Below are positions 5,923 to 13,091 of a stretch of 14,858 nucleotides of DNA, piece by piece. Location of the stretch: positions 1-14,858 of the forward strand of contig JACNFS010000173.1 of the NCBI GenBank assembly GCA_014384515.1. The letters run 5' to 3'. Position numbers and translations under genes: made by a program. The stretch is from Dehalococcoidia bacterium (GTDB lineage Bacteria > Chloroflexota > Dehalococcoidia > GIF9 > UBA5629). How positions within the stretch are numbered: the stretch's first letter is position 1; every line of letters begins with the position of its first letter. The notes under the pieces are model-generated. The model did no database searches and was not told the origin of the DNA. It worked only from the letters and a program-made list of their open reading frames with translations.

Positions 5923-7353
5923 TTAAGATTGCGACAAAGCTTCTGCATCCTTAAGGTGCAACCTAACCTTAGCATAACTTGCAGCGACGCCGAGCGCTTT
6001 GGCCGCAGTTTCGAGGTTAAGGTAGGCCGGCAACCCCAGCGCTTCTAGCTCGCGCGATAGCTCTTCCTTGGCCGATAATTTTGGTCCGTAAATCCAGACC
6101 GTCATTGGCTTTGAGAACTGTTGCTTCAGCCGGCGAAACACATCAGTCATCTCTCTTGCTTCGGAAGTGAAAGCGGCCCAAAGGATCATCATAGCACAAT
6201 CTACACCATCATCAGCCAGCACTGTAGCTACTATCGACTCAAGTGTCTGAGTGAAGTCACTAACGAATGGTGCCACCTGACCAGCATCAACAGGGTTGCT
6301 GGCCAGTCTGGGGGATACCCTAGCTAGCCTATCCATGGTGACAGAGGATAGCTGAGCAATGGTCAGTCTACTTTGCACGGCTGCATCAATTGCCATTATG
6401 CCAGCTGCTCCAGAGAGAGTGACAATGGCAATTCGGTTGCCTGCGGGCAACGGTTGGGAGGCGAAGACCCTGGGTATGTCTAAGAATTCTTGCCAGGTGT
6501 CAAGTCGAACAATCCCAGCTTGCCTGAAAGCACTATCGTAGATTTGGTCGGATCCCGCCAGTGAGCCGGTATGGGAAGCCACCGCTTTGGCGCTTGCCTC
6601 GCTCCGCCCCGGTTTGAGAATCAGCACCGGCTTATGAGCGACTACCCTTCTGGCTATATCCACAAACTGCTGACCGTCCTTTATATCTTCCAGATGCATG
6701 GCAATGACTTTTGTGGTCGGGTCAACTGCCAGATACTCAAGGAGGTCGATTTCATTAACGTCACACTTATTGCCGAAATCGCATATTTTGTTGATAGGAT
6801 AGGCGCAGTCCTCGAGGGGCAATGCCTGTGCGCCGGTAATGCCAGTCTGGGATGCATATGCTATGGTTCCTCTCTGGATTCTGTTGTAACCTGTGAAATA
6901 GGGGGTGGTCACCAAGCCACTGGCAGTGTTGACAATGCCTATTGTGTTTGGTCCGATAAGACGGATTCCGGCATCCTGGGCAATATCGACCACTTGCTGC
7001 TGGAGTCTAGCTCCTTCCCTGCCCGTCTCGGCAAAACCATCAGATACAATAATAGCTGCCTTTATTCCTTTCTGAGCACATTGCTCGATAATGGTTGGCA
7101 CCACTTGTGAAGGTGTGATGACAATAGCGAGATCAATGGCATCAGTCACATGGTTGACCGTAGGATAGACCGTCATACCTAGAACTTCGCTATAGGATGG
7201 GTTAATGGGATAGATATTGCCTGAGAACCCGAAATTGAGCAGGTTCTTGACTACCCCGTACCCGCCCATCCACTCTTCCTTGAAGGAGCCGATTGCGGCA
7301 ACATTACGAGCCTCAAAGAACGTCCCAAGGTCACTGTTTATCTTCAATCCCAT
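5923..7353 (-). CDS. NDP-forming acyl-CoA synthetase, alpha subunit
   Basis: This family catalyses acyl-CoA + ADP + phosphate to acid + ATP + CoA, making ATP from thioesters in archaea and anaerobic bacteria. The 476-aa protein has an N-terminal CoA-binding Rossmann domain (about 7-135), then the ligase-CoA domain (about 160-290). His261 in ASHTGSLAGSD is the phosphohistidine position, matching His257 of the Pyrococcus furiosus alpha subunit. A third flavodoxin-like domain follows (about 305-440). The ATP-grasp beta part is absent, so it must be encoded elsewhere. The acid used cannot be told from sequence. The ATG at 7353 has a GAGGG (7364-7368) as a possible SD. It lies 46 bases after the acetyltransferase gene and may share its transcript. 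Confidence 0.88.
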   Translation of the reverse strand: MGLKINSDLGTFFEARNVAAIGSFKEEWMGGYGVVKNLLNFGFSGNIYPINPSYSEVLGMTVYPTVNHVTDAIDLAIVITPSQVVPTIIEQCAQKGIKAAIIVSDGFAETGREGARLQQQVVDIAQDAGIRLIGPNTIGIVNTASGLVTTPYFTGYNRIQRGTIAYASQTGITGAQALPLEDCAYPINKICDFGNKCDVNEIDLLEYLAVDPTTKVIAMHLEDIKDGQQFVDIARRVVAHKPVLILKPGRSEASAKAVASHTGSLAGSDQIYDSAFRQAGIVRLDTWQEFLDIPRVFASQPLPAGNRIAIVTLSGAAGIMAIDAAVQSRLTIAQLSSVTMDRLARVSPRLASNPVDAGQVAPFVSDFTQTLESIVATVLADDGVDCAMMILWAAFTSEAREMTDVFRRLKQQFSKPMTVWIYGPKLSAKEELSRELEALGLPAYLNLETAAKALGVAASYAKVRLHLKDAEALSQS

Positions 7354-7399
7354 TGGCCTGACTGCCCTCGATTCTCCTTGAGTTCGACTCCTATTTCGC

Positions 7400-7954
7400 T
7401 TACTTCTGCGGTTCAGTTTGGCGGAGAATCTCCATAATGATAAAGTCGTGGTCTCCGCGAATGAGCTGTCCGCAGGGAAGGAAGCCGCATTTTTCGAAGC
7501 ACTTCTGCGCCTGGAGATTCCAATTTAGGGTCCTGAGGTAGACCCTTTCTAGCCCGACTTGCGAATGAATATGACTTACTAAGGTGAGTATGGCATCGGT
7601 TCCGTAACCCTGGTTCCAGTAAGCTCTGTCACCAATCATTATGCCGATCTCGGTCTGCTTATTGGTCTTGTCTATATTGAAATAACTACAATTGCCAATG
7701 TGCCTTCCATCCATGGTTTCGATGGCAAAACGGGAACCTGGACCGGGATAGCGCAGCTCTTCAGCATAACCCTTTAGGTATTCCTCAAAGCAGCTAAGTA
7801 TCGGGGGAGCGGCATCGAGGCGGCATAATTCGGTATCTGTCCGCCAACTATAATCGTTGGCGGCATCTTGGAGGCGTTTTGGGCGCAGCTTGACCTTGTT
7901 GCCAACTAGTATTGGTGGTCTGGCTAAAGCTCTAAAGATGGTAGGTCTTCGCAA
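7400..7954 (-). CDS. GNAT-family N-acetyltransferase, RimJ/RimL-like
   Basis: It is expected to move an acetyl group from acetyl-CoA to an amine; the substrate is unknown. The 184-aa protein shows the GNAT core: an N-terminal KVKLRP strand (20-25), motif A IMIGDRAYWNQGYGTDAI (105-122), where Gln115-Gly-Tyr-Gly-Thr forms the acetyl-CoA pyrophosphate loop, and motif B with Asn144 in NWNLQAQKCFEKCGF. This layout fits the RimJ/RimL branch that acetylates protein N-termini or small molecules. The TTG start at 7954 has the SD AAGGAG nine bases upstream (7964-7969). The start overlaps the end of the HEAT-repeat gene by 31 bases in another frame, so translation of the two is likely coupled. Confidence 0.88.
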   Translation of the reverse strand: MRRPTIFRALARPPILVGNKVKLRPKRLQDAANDYSWRTDTELCRLDAAPPILSCFEEYLKGYAEELRYPGPGSRFAIETMDGRHIGNCSYFNIDKTNKQTEIGIMIGDRAYWNQGYGTDAILTLVSHIHSQVGLERVYLRTLNWNLQAQKCFEKCGFLPCGQLIRGDHDFIIMEILRQTEPQK

Positions 7955-8856
7955 AAGAGAAGCTCCTTCAAGGCGGATTTGGCTGCCTGACGGATTCGAG
8001 GCTGAGGGTTTTTTGCCAGCTTGTTCAGGGTTTGCTTAGCTTCCTCACTGCCGATTTCACCTAATGCCTTTATAGCTGCTTCTTGAACCTGAACATCTTC
8101 GTCCTCGATCAGCCCGGTGAGATGAGGTACAGCCTCCTCAGCACCAAGTTCACCACAGGCATTGGCAGCCTCGTAGCGTAGCTCAGGCTGATTGCTGCTT
8201 AGTTCGGTCAATAAAGTCGTCAGCCACGCTGAATCGCAATTGCGTCCCATGGCATATATAGCGCTAGCTTTGAGTTTGACATCATTGCTGTGATAGGCTT
8301 CTTCTATCAGCTCCTTAACTCGTGGCAGGCTGAGAGGAGCAATAGCCTCCAAGGCTCGGCGCTTCACTTCGACTGGCTCCGTCTTGTTATCCAAGATCTC
8401 TAGCAAGGCTCTGCGAACCTTATCGGCAAGGTCAGCGGATAGCTTGTCCAGGTCGCCCAACAGGGCAAATCTGCCTAAAGCTATGGCTGCTGCTGCCCGA
8501 ACTTTGTCAGAGCTATCTTGTTTCAATGCCTGCACCAGCGGACCGACAAAAATGTGGTTTTCCTCCGACTCTAAGCCGACAATAGCCCGGGTTCTAACTG
8601 TTTCGTCGGGGTCACGGAGGCAAAAAACGAAGGTACTGCTGAAATCAAGCTTGAGATCAGCCTCGCTGAGGTGGACAAGGTGAGAGATAACTTGCTGCCG
8701 CCGATTCGCATCCGCTTTGGCCCAGACTTGTTTCAGGAATTCCAGCTCCTCGCCAGAGAGGTCCGACAAGTAGGCTAATGTGGAGTTGACTAGAGGCTTG
8801 CTAGAGTCAAGGATTTCGGCGATAGGCTGCTTGTAAGAGGCTGATTCCGCTGCCAT
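7924..8856 (-). CDS. HEAT-repeat protein
   Basis: The 310-aa protein is built of about six or seven HEAT/PBS-lyase-type helical pairs from residue 75 to 300. Recurring patterns are VRAAAAIALGRF (119-130), LKASAIYAMGRN (195-206), LRYEAANACGELG (226-238) and VQEAAIKALGEIG (257-269). Such solenoids bind other proteins; no catalytic residue is expected. The first 60 residues are helical but do not show the repeat. No signal peptide or membrane span is seen, so it is probably cytoplasmic. Its ATG directly follows the TAG of the PAC2 gene with no gap, and the GAG/GAA run coding the PAC2 acidic tail serves as its ribosome site. The tight coupling suggests the two work together, perhaps as a scaffold pair. 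That last point is inference. Confidence 0.88.
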   Translation of the reverse strand: MAAESASYKQPIAEILDSSKPLVNSTLAYLSDLSGEELEFLKQVWAKADANRRQQVISHLVHLSEADLKLDFSSTFVFCLRDPDETVRTRAIVGLESEENHIFVGPLVQALKQDSSDKVRAAAAIALGRFALLGDLDKLSADLADKVRRALLEILDNKTEPVEVKRRALEAIAPLSLPRVKELIEEAYHSNDVKLKASAIYAMGRNCDSAWLTTLLTELSSNQPELRYEAANACGELGAEEAVPHLTGLIEDEDVQVQEAAIKALGEIGSEEAKQTLNKLAKNPQPRIRQAAKSALKELLFCEDLPSLEL

Positions 8857-9657
8857 CTATTCTTCCTCGTCCTCCTCCTCCTCTTCTTCCTCTGGTGGCC
8901 AAACGGGCCTGGTATACCGGTCGATGAATTCCCCCATAGCTTCAGCGGCCAGCCTCTTCATTTCCTCCTCTGACTCCTTAGCCACTTTGGCAAGTTCAGC
9001 CAAATTGATGTCTATGCCGAGGATTTTGGTCAGGATGGCGAGTACGGCCAAGGAGGCCTTTGGATTGGGTATTCGAGTGGTATAACCAGGCACCTCACCT
9101 AATAGGCAGATACCCTCAATTCCCCTCTCCTTGGCTACTCCCAAGAACAAGCCGTTGAGCCCAGCAATCTGAAGTTCGCCGCGAAGAACGATGTCATGTT
9201 TCCTTAGCTCTTCGATAAGTTTTTGATTCGTGGTGGCCCCCCAGACCCTTGATGGTTCGGTGTGGTGAATTCGAGCAATAGCCGCAGCACAGGTATATAC
9301 CCTTTTCACCTTGAATTTCTGACTGACATCCAAAACACAGTTGGCCAGCTCATAGCCTTTTGAGCTAGGTTGCTCATCGCCAATAAACAAGACTATGTCC
9401 CTGTCGGAGTTGGGATTGTGCCAATAGTAGAATTTGCTTTCCGGGAACTGAGGAGCTTCTACTATGTTGCCTTTGACCATAACGCCGATGGGGTCAAAGA
9501 AATGGAAGGGTTGAATTTCCCCAATCTCTTCAGCATTTAGCTTGTCTTTCATATACCGGGCAACGATAAGTGCCACGTTTCCAATCCCAGGCCAAGCTGC
9601 AATCAGGTCACATGCCTTAGGATGTGGTTCTTTATAGAGTCTGACCGTGTCTTTCAT
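8857..9657 (-). CDS. PAC2 family protein (proteasome-assembly-chaperone-like)
   Basis: The protein belongs to the PAC2 family, named after a eukaryotic proteasome assembly chaperone; the bacterial and archaeal members have no settled function. Typical features are the start VRLYKEP, the AAWPGIGNVA motif (about 21-30), DIVLFIGDEQP, and the segment LNGLFLGVAKERGIEGICLLGEVPGY. The C-terminus ends in PP followed by an acidic run of Glu and one Asp. I chose ATG 9657 (266 aa), because GGGGTGA lies about five bases upstream. A GTG at 9666 would add three residues but has no SD. The last codons abut the HEAT-repeat ATG. No proteasome gene is in the window. Confidence 0.87.
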   Translation of the reverse strand: MKDTVRLYKEPHPKACDLIAAWPGIGNVALIVARYMKDKLNAEEIGEIQPFHFFDPIGVMVKGNIVEAPQFPESKFYYWHNPNSDRDIVLFIGDEQPSSKGYELANCVLDVSQKFKVKRVYTCAAAIARIHHTEPSRVWGATTNQKLIEELRKHDIVLRGELQIAGLNGLFLGVAKERGIEGICLLGEVPGYTTRIPNPKASLAVLAILTKILGIDINLAELAKVAKESEEEMKRLAAEAMGEFIDRYTRPVWPPEEEEEEEDEEE

Positions 9658-9724
9658 ACCTTTCACCCCGCGAGTGTTTCTATTCTCACCCGCTACGTTT
9701 GAACCCTTCGCTTTGTGTCGTTCT

Positions 9725-9754
9725 GTCGGGACAGACCTCTGAATCAGTCCCGAC
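9725..9754. repeat. Inverted repeat between tldE and the PAC2 gene
   Basis: GTCGGGAC (9725-9732) and GTCCCGAC (9747-9754) are perfect 8-bp inverted copies around a 14-base loop. The minus-strand side facing the PAC2 gene lacks a T-run, so this is a weak terminator candidate. The left half carries GGGACAGACCT, which recurs elsewhere in the window, so it may be a dispersed repeat. Confidence 0.5.
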
Positions 9755-9762
9755 TTTTGGAC

Positions 9763-11067
9763 TTACCCTGCCTTCGTAGCTACTGATAGACTGGAGCAGT
9801 AGAGGCAAGGAGTCCGTAGGAAACCTCCGATCCACCTTGCCTCCCGCCCTACTGCCTCAAGCTGCCCTAAGACGTGGTACACATTCCCAGAAACCATAGT
9901 ATCTTTTACTCTGCCTGTTATCTCTCCTCTTTCTACCTTGTAGCCCAGCAGAACATTGCCACTAAAGTCCCCGTTCAGTATGTTACCCTGTTCGGCACCT
10001 ATTAGCTGGTCTACAATTAGGCCCTGCTTCATGTCTCTTACCATGTCCCAGAAGGAGACAGCCCCTTCGCTGATAACTAGAGAGCTTGGGGATGGCGTGG
10101 GCAAACCGCCATGGCGGCTGCCATTACCGGTGCTCTGGGTATTGGCCAGAGCTGCTGTCTGTAGGTCATAGAGGAACTGTAATACCACACCATGGTCAAT
10201 AAGCGGCGTTGGCTGGCTTGGTACGCCTTCATCATCACAAGGGAAACTGGCTATCTGGTAAGGTAAGGTGGCATCATCCCAAAAGGAGAATCTCTTGTCA
10301 AAAACTTGCTTATGGCGCTTATCTCTTAGTGGTGAAGCTCCGTCAAGCACCGTTTTGCCATTGAAAGCTGTCACCAAGGGAGCTATCAGGGCACTGGCCA
10401 CTCCTCGTGGCGTGAGAATCACCCGCATCGGCCCAGTTGGCGCAACAACATTGTTCTTGGCTAGCTCTAGCTGCATGGTTACCTCTCCAGCCACCGTCTT
10501 GAAATCAAGGACGGGATGGCACGAGCTCTGGCTATCACCAACGAAGAGCATATCATCATCTTGGACGAGGACACCTTCAAGGCTCAGGTCAAAAAAGCTC
10601 TTGTCATAGCTGGCTTCGCCTCCTGAGGAGTTGATGATGTGGACTGAAGTTATGCCTTTCGTCACCGATGCTTCGCACACAAGATCGGGTGTGCGTTGTT
10701 TTATTGTAGCTATAAGTTGCTCTCCAAGCTCAGCCATGTCGTTAATAGTTACCTCGTCTACTTGCGAATCGAAGATATCTACCTGAGGGTAAGCCTTTGG
10801 GCTTGGGAAATCGAATTTGGCTGCGGTGCCGAATTGACAGGTCTCCATTGCCATATTGACCAGCGCTTCAGGTTCGATGAAGCCATTAGACTGTGCAAAG
10901 CCGACCTTGCCACGTTTAATGAGTCTTAGGGCAGTGCTGGTGCTTTCTTTGGTCTGGATTTGTTTCAACCGGTTGGCTTCAAAATGTACTGCGGTCATTT
11001 TGGAGGAGACTTGAAAGACTTCGGCCTGTTCGGCTCCTCTTTTGGCTCGTGATAAAATCTCTTCCAC
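9763..11067 (-). CDS. pmbA: TldE/PmbA metallopeptidase partner subunit
   Basis: TldE pairs with TldD to form a heterodimeric metalloprotease that degrades unfolded peptides and processes some peptide antibiotics such as microcin B17. The 434-aa protein shows the family fold with the N-terminal YR-like strand region (about 20-60) and the C-terminal FSGNVLLGYKVERGEITGRV and SGNVY segments. It lacks the HExxxH motif, as expected for TldE. The region aligned with it reads LTPRGVASALIAPL. The GTG start at 11067 directly follows the TAA of tldD, with GGGGG a few bases upstream, so the two subunits are made together. The C-terminal end (CLYCSSLSVATKAG) has a CxxC pair not usual in the family as I recall it. 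Confidence 0.92.
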   Translation of the reverse strand: MEEILSRAKRGAEQAEVFQVSSKMTAVHFEANRLKQIQTKESTSTALRLIKRGKVGFAQSNGFIEPEALVNMAMETCQFGTAAKFDFPSPKAYPQVDIFDSQVDEVTINDMAELGEQLIATIKQRTPDLVCEASVTKGITSVHIINSSGGEASYDKSFFDLSLEGVLVQDDDMLFVGDSQSSCHPVLDFKTVAGEVTMQLELAKNNVVAPTGPMRVILTPRGVASALIAPLVTAFNGKTVLDGASPLRDKRHKQVFDKRFSFWDDATLPYQIASFPCDDEGVPSQPTPLIDHGVVLQFLYDLQTAALANTQSTGNGSRHGGLPTPSPSSLVISEGAVSFWDMVRDMKQGLIVDQLIGAEQGNILNGDFSGNVLLGYKVERGEITGRVKDTMVSGNVYHVLGQLEAVGREARWIGGFLRTPCLYCSSLSVATKAG

Positions 11068-12426
11068 TTAACTACCCCCGACCAGGCAGCGGCGGATTCT
11101 TATGTGCGGACTGCCATTGGAAACAGGTAGAGGCGACTGTCCACCTTTGCCACAACCACCACCCTGATTCATTGCTAGCTCGTTGCCAATGGCATCAATA
11201 TTGCCCAGAGTAGCGAAGACATTGCCGCTGAGCACTACGGGACGGAGCAACTCGGCTACTTTGCCGTTGCGAATCATATAAGCCTCGGCGGCAGAGAAAG
11301 TAAACATTTCCAGGCTGGTTGTGCCTCCATACCAGTCCTTGACGTAGATGCCTTCTTTGATGTCGCCGAGCATATCTTCAAAAGATATCGACCCGGGTTC
11401 AATGAAGGTGTTGGTCATGCGCACTATAGGAGGGAAACGGTAGTTGAGAGCACGGGCATTGCCGGTAGGCATCTCTCCCATCTTGGCGGCTGTTTCTCGG
11501 GAGTGGAGTCTATTTTCAAGTACACCTTCGCGAATAAGGTAGGTCTTTGTTCCTGGAACTCCCTCGTCATCATATTTATAGCTACCTCGTAATCCAGGGA
11601 CAGCAGCGCCATCGACAATATTGAGATGCTTGCCACCGAATCTTCGTCCTAAGACCATGATGTCTTGCAGCCGCTTGTTTTCGTAGACATGGTCCGCTTC
11701 TGACAAATGCCCGAAGGCTTCGTGAGCGAAGACTCCAGCCAAGATTGGGTCTAGGACAACGGTATATTCGCCTCCTTTCGCTTGGGGTGCGGAAAGAAGC
11801 CTGACCGCTCGCTGTGCCATCTCCCTTACCTGCTCTTGCAAACTCTCTACGGCCGAGAAGTCGCCCTGGCTACCCAAACTCAAACCAATCTGCTGGACCT
11901 GGCCATCTTCTGCAGCTATAGCTGTTAGACGCAGGCTTAGGTCTACTTTAGTCTGTTCTATATAGGAGCCTTCGGAGTTGGCAAATGTTATCTTCCTCTG
12001 GCTGTCGTGATAGCCGATGTTCGATGTTTGAATCTTGGGCGTGCTCAGAATAATGCCGTTGTACTCATCAAGCATCTGCTTTTTTGACGCCAGAGGAACG
12101 GTCGTTGGGTCCTTCTTCGTTTCGGCAGTCACTATATCGACTGCAGGCTCGGTTTGGCTGAACTTGGTGTCTTCCTTACCGACAAGCCTTGCCTGCTTTA
12201 CGGCTAGCTCTACCTTATCCCGTAACCCCTTGACGTTATTGAAGCTAACGAAGCCCCAGCCGCCTTTAACCAAAGCTCGGACATTGCCACCAAGGCTGGT
12301 TGTTCTGCCTATTTCCTCTAACCTTTGGCCACGGTAGACAATCCGAGTTACTTGGCTCTCCTCGAGCCGAATCTCGACATAATCCGCGTTATGTCCTTTT
12401 GAAGCATTAGCAAGCTCGTCGCGCAT
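11068..12426 (-). CDS. tldD: TldD metallopeptidase catalytic subunit
   Basis: TldD carries the zinc site of the TldD/TldE peptidase. With the ATG at 12426 the protein is 452 aa, a normal length. The zinc motif HEAFGH is at residues 235-240, with His235 and His240 as ligands and Glu236 as the base. The usual N-terminal strand (NADYVEIRLEESQ) and C-terminal GSPHIRIRRCLVGGS end are present. The open frame runs on to 12660, but that extra 78-residue N-terminus crosses a palindromic repeat and the start of the divergent SWIM gene and does not resemble TldD, so I reject it. An extended -10 box at 12451-12459 supports the shorter start. TldE follows with no gap. Confidence 0.93.
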   Translation of the reverse strand: MRDELANASKGHNADYVEIRLEESQVTRIVYRGQRLEEIGRTTSLGGNVRALVKGGWGFVSFNNVKGLRDKVELAVKQARLVGKEDTKFSQTEPAVDIVTAETKKDPTTVPLASKKQMLDEYNGIILSTPKIQTSNIGYHDSQRKITFANSEGSYIEQTKVDLSLRLTAIAAEDGQVQQIGLSLGSQGDFSAVESLQEQVREMAQRAVRLLSAPQAKGGEYTVVLDPILAGVFAHEAFGHLSEADHVYENKRLQDIMVLGRRFGGKHLNIVDGAAVPGLRGSYKYDDEGVPGTKTYLIREGVLENRLHSRETAAKMGEMPTGNARALNYRFPPIVRMTNTFIEPGSISFEDMLGDIKEGIYVKDWYGGTTSLEMFTFSAAEAYMIRNGKVAELLRPVVLSGNVFATLGNIDAIGNELAMNQGGGCGKGGQSPLPVSNGSPHIRIRRCLVGGS

Positions 12427-12450
12427 CTTCCCGCTTTCTGAAACCCTTGT

Positions 12451-12459
12451 ATTGTAGCA
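12451..12459 (-). promoter_or_regulatory. Predicted extended -10 promoter of tldD
   Basis: On the minus strand the sequence reads TGCTACAAT, an extended -10 (TGn before a 5-of-6 match to TATAAT). No good -35 lies at 16-18 bases. Transcription would start near 12444, about 18 bases before the ATG at 12426. Confidence 0.4.
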
Positions 12460-12529
12460 AATAGCAATATGTAGTGCGAGGCTTGGCCTCGCCCGAATTG
12501 CCAGGCGACCTTGAAAGGTCGCACTACAT
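12458..12529. repeat. Palindromic repeat element upstream of tldD
   Basis: An outer inverted pair ATGTAGTGCGA (12469-12479) and TCGCACTACAT (12519-12529) encloses two smaller hairpins, GAGGC/GCCTC (12478-12490) and GCGACCTT/AAGGTCGC (12505-12522). The 24 bases at 12458-12481 recur with two changes at 14478-14501, upstream of folC. This is a small non-coding mobile-type or REP-like element. Its inner arms overlap the outer arms, so the folds exclude one another in part. Confidence 0.7.
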
Positions 12530-12574
12530 TTTTGATTTTGTTCCTTAATCCTGTGGATTATATAGCTAATTGCG

Positions 12575-12603
12575 TGGACTTTTTGAGGGCCTCGTTGTAT
12601 ACT
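12575..12603 (+). promoter_or_regulatory. Predicted promoter of the SWIM gene
   Basis: TGGACT (12575-12580, 4 of 6) and TATACT (12598-12603, 5 of 6) are 17 bases apart. Transcription would start near 12610, giving a very short leader whose first bases are the SD GGAGGT (12611-12616). Confidence 0.45.
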
Positions 12604-12622
12604 TATTTGCGGAGGTATCGCG

Positions 12623-12889
12623 ATGCAGTCTAGTCTCATTGGAAAGGTTGAAAAAGCCAAGCGTTATGCCCAAGAGCCTGACCGTGTTACCCTGTCAGAA
12701 TTTGCCGCTGATTTTCGCGGCGAGCACAGTAGTTATAGTGTTAGTTATAAGGATAGGAAATGGCATTGCACTTGCCACTTCTTTTCTCAGTGGGGGCTTT
12801 GCAGCCATGTGATGGCATTACAACAACTTCTTGCCGAGATGTTGCCTGAAGAAGCCCTTACTTCGGCCGGTGGTGATTCCCCCGACTAA
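12623..12889 (+). CDS. Stand-alone SWIM zinc-finger protein
   Basis: The 88-aa protein consists of little more than one SWIM zinc finger, pattern CxCx(n)CxH: Cys49, Cys51, Cys60 and His62 in WHCTCHFFSQWGLCSH. SWIM fingers bind DNA or protein and usually sit beside larger domains such as SNF2 helicases or MULE transposases; here nothing else is attached. The helical N-terminus (GKVEKAKRYAQEP) and the strand SYSVSYKDRKW lead into the finger, and the tail is acidic. The start is certain: GGAGGT (12611-12616) lies six bases before the ATG. The gene runs divergently from tldD and alone; no partner follows on the plus strand. Partner and role are unknown. Confidence 0.88.
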   Translation: MQSSLIGKVEKAKRYAQEPDRVTLSEFAADFRGEHSSYSVSYKDRKWHCTCHFFSQWGLCSHVMALQQLLAEMLPEEALTSAGGDSPD

Positions 12890-12918
12890 CGTTTTCTATC
12901 TCTGTTTTCCGCTTTCTG

Positions 12919-12970
12919 TGGACAGACCTTCAGAGCTTGTCCTGAGCGAGATTCTTTGGTCGCTCCGCTC
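12919..12970. repeat. Dispersed intergenic repeat with GGACAGACCTT core
   Basis: The segment carries GGACAGACCTT (12920-12930), a motif shared with 9728-9738, followed by the inverted pair GAGCGA (12944-12949) and TCGCTC (12960-12965). From memory, the stretch resembles repeats common between genes in Dehalococcoidia genomes. It is not coding. Confidence 0.45.
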
Positions 12971-12986
12971 CCTTAGAAATAAAAGC

Positions 12987-13079
12987 CCAAATCCTAAACA
13001 CTGAATCCTCGATAATACCAAAATCCAAATGACCAGAACCTCATTGTTTAGAGATTAGAAATTGGAATTTAGGATTTGG
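12987..13079. repeat. AT-rich quasi-palindromic element between the SWIM gene and folC
   Basis: CCAAATCCTAAA (12987-12998) and TTTAGGATTTGG (13068-13079) are perfect 12-bp inverted ends around about 69 bases made of variations on the same words (AAATCCAAAT, GAAATTGGAA). It looks like a short non-coding inverted-repeat element. It sits just past the 3' end of folC. No coding capacity. Confidence 0.6.
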
Positions 13080-13091
13080 AGAGACCTGTCC

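Noticed and set aside
6571..7110. A 179-codon open frame on the plus strand inside the acyl-CoA synthetase gene
   Set aside because: It is antisense to a strongly supported gene, has Cys-rich random-looking protein sequence and no ribosome site.
12900..13090. A CRISPR array or tandem repeat in the space before folC
   Set aside because: Similar words recur but not at regular spacing, and there are no repeat-spacer units; it is a set of inverted repeats.
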